Shown: positions 57,491 through 64,000 of the stretch, piece after piece
Position numbering within the stretch: position 1 is the stretch's first letter
Layout: every line of letters begins with the position of its first letter
NCBI GenBank assembly: GCA_026315105.1
Contig: CM048744.1
Location: 367,247,159-367,311,158, forward strand
DNA from: Locusta migratoria
Taxonomy: Eukaryota > Arthropoda > Insecta > Orthoptera > Acrididae
Length of the DNA stretch: 64,000 nt
Reading direction: 5' to 3'
Program-made: the position numbers and the translations under genes
Notes under the pieces: generated by a model
What the model was told of the DNA's origin: nothing
What the model saw: only the letters and a program-made list of their open reading frames with translations
Databases searched by the model: none

Positions 57491-57930
57491 TGCAAGAACG
57501 GTAGCAACGACAAATGAAGAGAATCGTTCAACAAAACTGAATTGTAACCTTTTCGCAAATTGTTGAGGATTTCAGTGATGCGCTATTGACAAGTATCAAC
57601 GTTCGAAACATTCAACAAAACATCATCGATATGGGCTTTCGAAGCTTTGGTGACTATAGGACAAAAAGCTGTACGCCTCTACTAGGTCCTTCAGTAACGA
57701 CATTGGACTGTTTATGACTGGAAACATATTACCTGGTGTGACGAATTTCATTTCTAAATGTATCGAGTGGACGGACGTGTTCGGTTATGGAGACAATCTC
57801 AAGAATCCATGGATCCTGCATGTCAGCGGGGGACTGTTCAAGCTGGCGAAGGCTCTGTAGTGGTGTGGGACCTGTACAGATGGAGTAATGTGCGACCTCT
57901 GAGAGGCACTAGAAGGAGGCACTCACTGTC
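57490..57930 (+). pseudogene. Tc1-like transposase fragment
   Basis: FSQIVEDFSDALLTSINVRN is HTH-like, then a frameshifted DESRF-region relic (TWCDEFHF) is followed by MYRVDGRVRLWRQSQESMDP, QRGTVQAGEGSVVVWDLYRW. This follows the DGRVRVWRxPxE...GSVMVWGGI pattern of Tc1 transposases. Neither the second Asp nor the third acid is present. It runs directly into a Gypsy RT fragment. Confidence 0.6.
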
Positions 57931-57931
57931 T

Positions 57932-60050
57932 TTGCTAAAATAGATCTGAAAGATGCCTACTTACAACCTGGGACCTTTGCCTTTCGCGGGCAAGCGCTCT
58001 ACCACTGAGCTACCCCGACACGACTCACGATGCCGCCTCACAACTCTACTTCCGCCAGTACCTCGCCTCCTACTTTCCAAACTTCACAGAAGCTCTCTTG
58101 CGAAACTTGCAAGACTAGCACTCCTGGAAGAAAGGATATGGTGGAGACATGGCTTAGCCATGAGTGCTAGTCTTCATTCTGGAAACATCCCTTAGGCTGT
58201 GGCTAAGCCATGTCTCCACCATATCCTTTCTTCCAGGAGTGCTAGTCTTGCAAGTTTCGCAACTGAGCTTCTGTGAAGTTTGGAAAATAGGAGGCGAGGT
58301 ACTGGCGGAAGTAGAGTTGTGAGGCGGCATCGTGAGTCGTGTCTCAGTGGTAGAGCGCTAGCCCGCGAAAGGCAAAGGTCCCAGGTTCGAGTCCCGGTTC
58401 CGGCACACAATTTTAATCTGCCAGGAAGTTTCATATCAGCGCACACTCCGCTGCAGAGTGAAAGTTTCATTCTGGAAACATCCCTTAGGCTGTGGCTAAG
58501 CCATGTCTCCACCATATCCTTTCTTCCAGGAGTGCTAGTCTTGCAAGTTTCGCAAGAGAGCTTCTGTGAAGTTTGGAAAGTAGGAGGCGAGGTACTGGCG
58601 GAAGTAGAGTTGTGAGGCGGCATCGTGAGTCGTGTCGGGGTAGCTCAGTGGTAGAGCGCTTGCCCGCGAAAGGCAAAGGTCCCAGGTTCGAGTCCCGGTT
58701 CCGGCACACAATTTTAATCTGCCAGGAAGTTTCATATCAGCGCACACTCCGCTGCAGAGTGAAAGTTTCATTCTGGCCTACTTACAACTAAACCAAGCTT
58801 CTGGGCAGCAGTAAGTAATAAACAGGCTAGTAAAAAATAGGCTTTCTTTTGGAATTTCTAGCGCTCCTAACTACTTTCAAAGATACCTTCAGCGACTCAT
58901 CAGTCAGGCTCCAAGAGTGGACAAGTACCTAGATAACATATTGGTCGCAGGGATGAGACACATCTAGTCCAAACATTAGACAGACTGTCCACTATGTTTC
59001 AGGATCTCCAAAGTAACAACGACAAGTGCATCTTGGAGGTACCACAGGTAGATCACCCTGGTCACACATTCAGCACTTCTGGGATACGTGTGATACCCAC
59101 ACATGTTGAGGCCTTTCAATGTCTTCTCCCACCCATAGATGTATCTCAATTAAAGTGAGCATTGGGAGATATAAATTACTACAGACCGTTTATTCCACAC
59201 CTGTCAAGTGCTGCCGAACCTTTGGACCAATTTCTGGGGAAGGGTGCCACATGGAAATAGAACAATCGATATACCAGCGCCTTCCCTACCCTCAAGCAGG
59301 CTTACTTAAAACCACCTGAGTGAACGTAGACAACCCAACAAAGCCACTAGTTCTAGCAACAGATGTCTCAGTCCATGGCATGAGAGCCAGCACATGTATT
59401 GGCGAAGAATAGATGTTGCCACCGCCAACATGGTTGCCACATGTCAAATTTTCCAGAGTAAACAAGTTTGATAGTTCGAATAGCCTACCAACACGAAACT
59501 GTAGTTACATAGACTTTGCCAGACCTTTCCTAGGAGCATCCTGGCTCATCATCATAGACACTGGCTCAGGTCTTCTAGCTACCTCACAGCTATTAGTGCA
59601 GATCTTCGCCACTGAGGGACTTCCCAACACGTTGCTATCCAACAATGGCCCTCAGACAGTTCAAAGCCTTCTACAAGACCAATGAGATACAATTGATACA
59701 CACTGCACCATTTCACCCCGACTCCAACAGTTTCTTAGAACTTTCAAGAAGTAGATGCAGAAGTTATGCCAACAACACCTGGTCACTGAAGAGCTGCCCT
59801 GTTCTCTTACCATGGTCAACGCATCGACAAGGTCACCAGCAGAAGTTCTTCATGCCAGGCCGCTTTGCGCCCAACTTTCACTTCTACATAGAATGGCACA
59901 ACATTTATGGTCGCCTTAGCTGCGTTGTCACAAAATGCCCCGAATGGCAGGGTAAGGGCGAACCTGTACATCAGAGGAAGACCCCACTGGGTACCTGAAG
60001 TAGTGGAGCGCCTCCTCGATCGTACCAAGGAATAAACCAATTGCAAGGTG
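57932..60050 (+). mobile_element. Gypsy-type LTR retrotransposon pol relic, split by a SINE array
   Basis: RT motifs: FAKIDLKDAYLQ (first Asp) up to the insertion, then LSFGISSAPNYFQRYLQRLI, KYLDNILVAG, YYRPFIPHLSSAAEPLD. RNase H is poorly preserved. Integrase core: YIDFARPFLGASWLIIIDTG, TEGLPNTLLSNNGPQT, HTAPFHPDSNSF, then RSPAEVLHARP in another frame. The usual RT-RNase H-integrase order of Gypsy pol is kept. The YxDD box reads YLDN and the integrase SDNGPQF box reads SNNGPQT, so both enzymes have lost catalytic Asp residues. Stops and frameshifts are numerous. No gag, protease or LTRs were identified. Confidence 0.85.
57968..58775. mobile_element. SINE family C, three-unit insertion with one inverted unit, 13-bp TSD
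   Basis: One truncated minus-oriented unit (57968-58160) is joined to two plus-oriented units (about 58170-58470 and 58471-58775). Each contains a tRNA-like head (gtagctcagtggtagagcgc, or a shortened version in the middle unit, and ccaggttcgagtcccgg) and the tail attttaatctgccaggaag. gcctacttacaac at 57955-57967 and 58776-58788 is a perfect 13-bp TSD, so the whole array arrived, or was rearranged after arriving, within one target site in the Gypsy RT. Confidence 0.92.
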
Positions 60051-61660
60051 ACTCAAAGCACCATGGACATCTCAGTCAGGTCAGACCATGCAATGGTGCA
60101 CACCAATGGCCAGAGAAGTGATTTCTGATTTCGTTTCAAAATCACTGATCGAACTGGGGACATCACGACTGACGATCTGGAGCTTGGGAGTGAACGGAAC
60201 CTCATGGACATCAGGACACCTCAAAACATTCCACATTCATGGGTATAGAGGGTACGGCGACAATGGACTACAGCACCAGCCCTGAAGACTGTCTACAACT
60301 CGGCGTCTCCGTCCTAGGGGGGAAGAAAGCTGCCTGCCGTCGGCCTGCCGCTCATTGGACAGCTCTCGAGGCACAACAGTATTGCCACGTGCGTACCAAG
60401 AGAGGTCGACATCAGTGAGCCGTCGTGCACGTGCGGTCTACAAGCCGCATGCAATTACACAAAATAGTACGTGAAACCACTAATAACACAGAGCAATGTA
60501 GCACCGATCAGCGACAGCCTTCCTCTGCGCTGATATACTTGTTCAAGTATACCTGTTCCAGCATCGTCTCTGACCACGCCGTCATTGAGGTAACGCTGAC
60601 CCTCATCCAGAAGCAGACGCAGTCCTCTCCGCCTCTCCTCTGCTCCATAGCAGCGCTGCACTCGACCGACTGACGGACTTCTCACAATTGCCTGGGCATA
60701 GTTGCTGATGGTGACTCCAATCCGTCAAGACATTATTGCAGGGAAGTTAATTACATTTCACCTAATTATTCTCTTCAGATCTTTCAGTTACTGTACGAAA
60801 AACTTTTAAAAAGTCCCTTCCAGCAGAAACGTAGATGACTTTTTTTTTGTGCAAGAATTTAATATCAAAAGAGAATTACTATATTTAAAAAAATCAACTA
60901 CAGGGCTTTTATTTATGAGAACAAATTTATTTTGTCCTTTTCACTGCTTGGTTCCACCACCAAGAACAGTTCATAAAATTCCAAAAAAGGTACAGTGGTA
61001 TGGTATTCAATGAATTCCAGTTGTATTGTTCTTCTTTTGTATATATTTTATTACTTATTGCATTTCTTTAACTTTAACGAATTTTTGATCGTGTGTCTTC
61101 ATAACAGTTGATACCGATGCTTTGGAATCACAAAATAAGACTCGTTTTTCGAAGAGGTGTATATAGTAATTTTGCTTATTTATTTGAATTCTGATAATTT
61201 CAACTTCAAAATAAGACAAAATTTGTAGTTTGTATCTTGTGTCACGAATTTTATCGTTTTTCAATAATTGTTACAGTAGTCTCCTTAGAAAATAAATGTA
61301 CATATATTCTAATGTACAGCAAATTAAGATCTTTGAAACCGAAACTTCCAGGTTGCATTGCTCTTATCTATATAGCATTTACCTGATGATGGCGTAACAG
61401 TCGAAAACAATAAATTTGCAGATTATTACACAATTATCTCGTGTTTCGTTCAAAATGAAAAAACAAAATGTATTTTCCGTTTGTTATTTTATGTCTGTGT
61501 TGTGTTCCTATTCGTGTTAAGTGTCGGAGAGGATAGTTTATTCGCCTTAATTAATATTATTCCCTCTCCCTATCGTTGCTCACCAATGACCTGAACGACA
61601 GAATTTAGAACGTAAATGCTGTCATATTATGCAACGTATTATTTTGCGACGCTGATGTGG
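60051..61660. other. Unassigned, possibly Gypsy 3' region then AT-rich
   Basis: 60050-60690 is moderately GC-rich and could include the end of pol, an env-less tail or an LTR of the Gypsy relic, but no TG..CA LTR pair was found. Beyond 60700 the sequence is AT-rich with no recognised feature. Confidence 0.35.
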
Positions 61661-61665
61661 TCATT

Positions 61666-61855
61666 CGCCGCGGCGGATTAGCCGCGCGTGCTGGAGTGCC
61701 GTGTTGCGGTGCGTTCAGCCGTCCGCCGTCGAGGGTACGAATCCCCCCTCGGGCATGAATGTTTGTGTCGTCTTTAGTATAAGGTAGTTCATAAGTAGTT
61801 TGTAAGTTTAGGGACTGATGACCCCGCACTTCAGTCCCTTAAGCTTTAAAAACAG
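61666..61855 (+). mobile_element. tRNA-derived SINE family A
   Basis: Head gccgcggcggattagccgcg, box B gagggtacgaatcccccctc, body gtataaggtagttcataagt, agggactgatgaccccgc, tail cttaagctttaaaaaca. The terminal catttgaacatt is missing because a hAT-like end starts directly. No TSD found. Confidence 0.85.
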
Positions 61856-62743
61856 CAGTGGTTCACAATCCTTTTTTTCTAATGGAACCCAGAAATTTGA
61901 CAGCATCTTCGCGACCCAGTCTACACTGACTGAACGGCAATTAATAACGACACAAAAATTATTTGTAATACGAAACTCAATATATATTCAGATGGTCTGT
62001 TGAGTAAGACTTCCGAAATTGGTTAAGGCAACTTTTTTTTTAATATTTGCTCCAATAAAAAATTTAACTATATCAAACGGTAAAATCAGTGAGATTTGTG
62101 ATAGTGTTTAGTCTTGGTATTATTGATACGCTCTACATCTGGATTAAAACTTATTAGGCGTAAGTCATATGCCATGCGAACTTTGTTTCTAATATTTTAC
62201 AAAGGAAAAAAACTAGAAATACGGGTGTTTGCGTAACGAATTTGTTGTGGATTTTAATTCATTCCAAGCTATACTCTCCCTTCTCACTCGATACGGAAGG
62301 TTCCATTCTTAAGCCACTCGACAATAGGGAAATAAATGAAAAATAGAAATACAGTGTAAAGTAAAACAAACAGCCATTATAAAAATGGATACACACTAAA
62401 CAACAAGCAAGTAGGGTACGAACTCGCAGTCATAGGAGTAAATCATTTGAAAGTTACTCACATGACACCAGTCGCAAGTGGAAGAAGACGCTGAGCCTCC
62501 ACATTACTGTGAACAAGTGCCATGGCTGCGTTTTTCTCGTATTGCCTTGAGTATGTTATCAGCCACATTGGTTTCTTGTTCGGGACTGGATTTGCAAATA
62601 ACTTGCATATTTCTTCAGTCGGTAAAATATTTCACTCAGATATTTTAATGTCTTTTGGCGACTCACCTGAAGAAACCCCGCCCTCCCCCCCCCCCCCCCC
62701 TTCCGACCCATTAGTGGGTCTCGACTCGGCTTCGGAACCGCTG
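61856..62743. mobile_element. Putative non-autonomous hAT element
   Basis: Left end cagtggttcacaatcc and inverse right end cagcggttccgaagcc resemble hAT-Charlie termini (CAGnGGTTCnnAA). Inward lie gcgacccagtc on the left and gacccattagtgggtctcgac on the right. It is 888 bp with no recognised transposase and a C-rich run at about 62681-62700. The flanking 8-mers do not match. Confidence 0.5.
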
Positions 62744-62751
62744 CATTAAAG

Positions 62752-64000
62752 CATCACGCAGTGAATACATTTTTTTTCTTAATTTGTTCCTTTGACGTTG
62801 TGTCGTTTCTCTATCTGACAGAATTGTTATAAGCTGATATTACTTATTAATTCCATGGCACCTTTGTACAAGACAAGATCGGTGTCTAAGGCAATACTTT
62901 CTCAAATGCTATACAAATATTATATTCATCGTATTCATTGCATTATCATACTGTAGTAATTCTGACAGTGCAAAGAAAACGTTTAACATGTACTTCCTTT
63001 AGCGTCAGCTGTATCATGTTTTCTAGGCAGTCTTCGGAACTTTTCGCCAGTAAATCCGTTCTACACGGGAAGTGAAAGCCTACAAGATTACCCATGATGC
63101 ACCGGTCACACCTGCCGCGTACCGTGTAGACGCGTTCACTTGCGCAAGATGCATGCATACGTCCGCTAGTAGACGGAATGGGATGGATCGTATTGTCACG
63201 CGTATGGAAGTGCTTCGCGCATGCGCAGACGACCGAGTGGGGGCGCCAGCTAACGAACGGAGCCAAGTCGCGAATTTATTTTAAAATGTGTACTTGTCTC
63301 CTGCTCAGAGGACTGTAGTTGTTATAAAAGAGTATATACAGTCTGTCTCAATGGCAGTCGTAAATATTTTAGGAAGTAGTACAATAGACGAATTGCAATA
63401 AAAATTCCATATAACTTGTGCACAATTTTTATTGAGTACAGAGATGTAGATGTTAATATAAAATCCAAACAAACTTATAGCAAATGTAACTGAAGACATT
63501 ATCACTGATTTTTTTCGTCGGTTATTGGTATAACATCATACTAACTTCAAAGAACAATTGTGTATGTTTTAAAAGTTCATTTCCGCTTAGTTAATCATTT
63601 TTTGGCTTACAAGGTCATCTTCAGATTTTAAAGGAAGTCGAAAACCGGTTATTTACATACAATTCAATATGATGATTTACCAAGACCTGGTGAAAGTATC
63701 ATTCAAAATATTCAAATTTGCATTTCCTTTACACGCAGGCGCTTGATAGTGGCAAAATGTTGAAACAACTGTACCGATAAATAATAAACTGCAAGCAGTG
63801 ATTCTGAATCATTTATTACAATGACCTTCAATGTCATTTACCACACTGCAAGCCCAACAATCGTGTAGTTAAAATGCTTTAAGGTTGTTTGGGTTATATA
63901 CTAAGAGCTATACCCACTAAAAACTGAACACACATTATATAGCATTTTTATTGCAATTCGTCTTTATTACCATCTCCTAAAATAATTGCTATTTCTTCTG
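62752..64000. other. Unassigned
   Basis: No recognised domain, SINE or RNA gene. aaggtcatcttcagattt with gaaaaccggtta at 63609-63652 resembles the CCGGTT/foldback motif at 28.1 kb, but no partner arm was found. Confidence 0.4.

Noticed and set aside
58637..58712. Functional tRNA gene
   Set aside because: The head of SINE C folds as a near-complete cloverleaf (acceptor, D and anticodon stems pair). However, loop position 33 is not T, the T stem has a mismatch, no isolated gene context exists, and the same sequence recurs in multimers with retroposon tails.
60040..60690. LTR of the Gypsy relic
   Set aside because: The position is plausible, but no TG..CA boundaries, second LTR or primer-binding site could be identified.

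Overview
The window looks like intergenic or intronic DNA from a very large, repeat-rich insect genome. An orthopteran (grasshopper or locust, Schistocerca-like) is the best guess. That guess rests on recognising the SINE, Tc1 and LINE families here from general knowledge of such genomes; no database search was run. I found no convincing host protein-coding gene, no canonical tRNA or rRNA gene, no operon and no CRISPR. Nearly every long reading frame lies on a transposable element (TE) relic or is a chance frame.

Layout. 1-5.2 kb: a minus-strand APE-endonuclease LINE with a SINE inside it, then a plus-strand LINE tail with an RNase H domain. 5.4-9.8 kb: a LINE 3' end and a Helitron cluster with a helicase fragment and a head-to-tail junction. 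10.1-13.9 kb: a GC-rich island, a 235-bp tandem duplication, a LINE 3' end, two oppositely oriented SINEs and a small inverted-repeat element. 14.2-16.7 kb: a nested block of SINE within SINE, next to a 663-bp palindromic element carrying a 44-bp SINE stub at its apex. 18.6-26.1 kb: LINE tail, SINE, Penelope GIY-YIG relic, RTE-like reverse-transcriptase (RT) relic and two DDE transposase relics. 28-31.1 kb: a palindromic element, a GC-rich island, three SINEs, a LINE 3' end and a transposase tail. 31-41 kb is mostly unassigned AT-rich sequence with microsatellites. 41.6-51.9 kb: three Tc1-type relics, one split by a SINE, a Penelope element split by a 781-bp palindrome with TAA duplications, and hAT-like termini. 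52.3-54.5 kb: two Helitrons head to head. 55.5-60 kb: mariner, SINE, Tc1 relic and a Gypsy pol relic split by a multi-unit SINE. 61.7-62.7 kb: SINE plus a hAT-like element. The rest is unassigned.

How the pieces relate. Autonomous machinery is present only as broken copies: LINE endonuclease/RT/RNase H, Penelope RT and GIY-YIG, Helitron helicase, Tc1, mariner and DUF4817-like transposases, and Gypsy RT/integrase. Non-autonomous passengers (SINEs, foldback MITEs, short Helitrons) are better preserved, and many still have readable target-site duplications (TSDs). The TSDs allow insertion order to be read directly at several loci. All frames that resemble TE proteins carry stops, frameshifts or lost catalytic residues, so none is predicted to be active.
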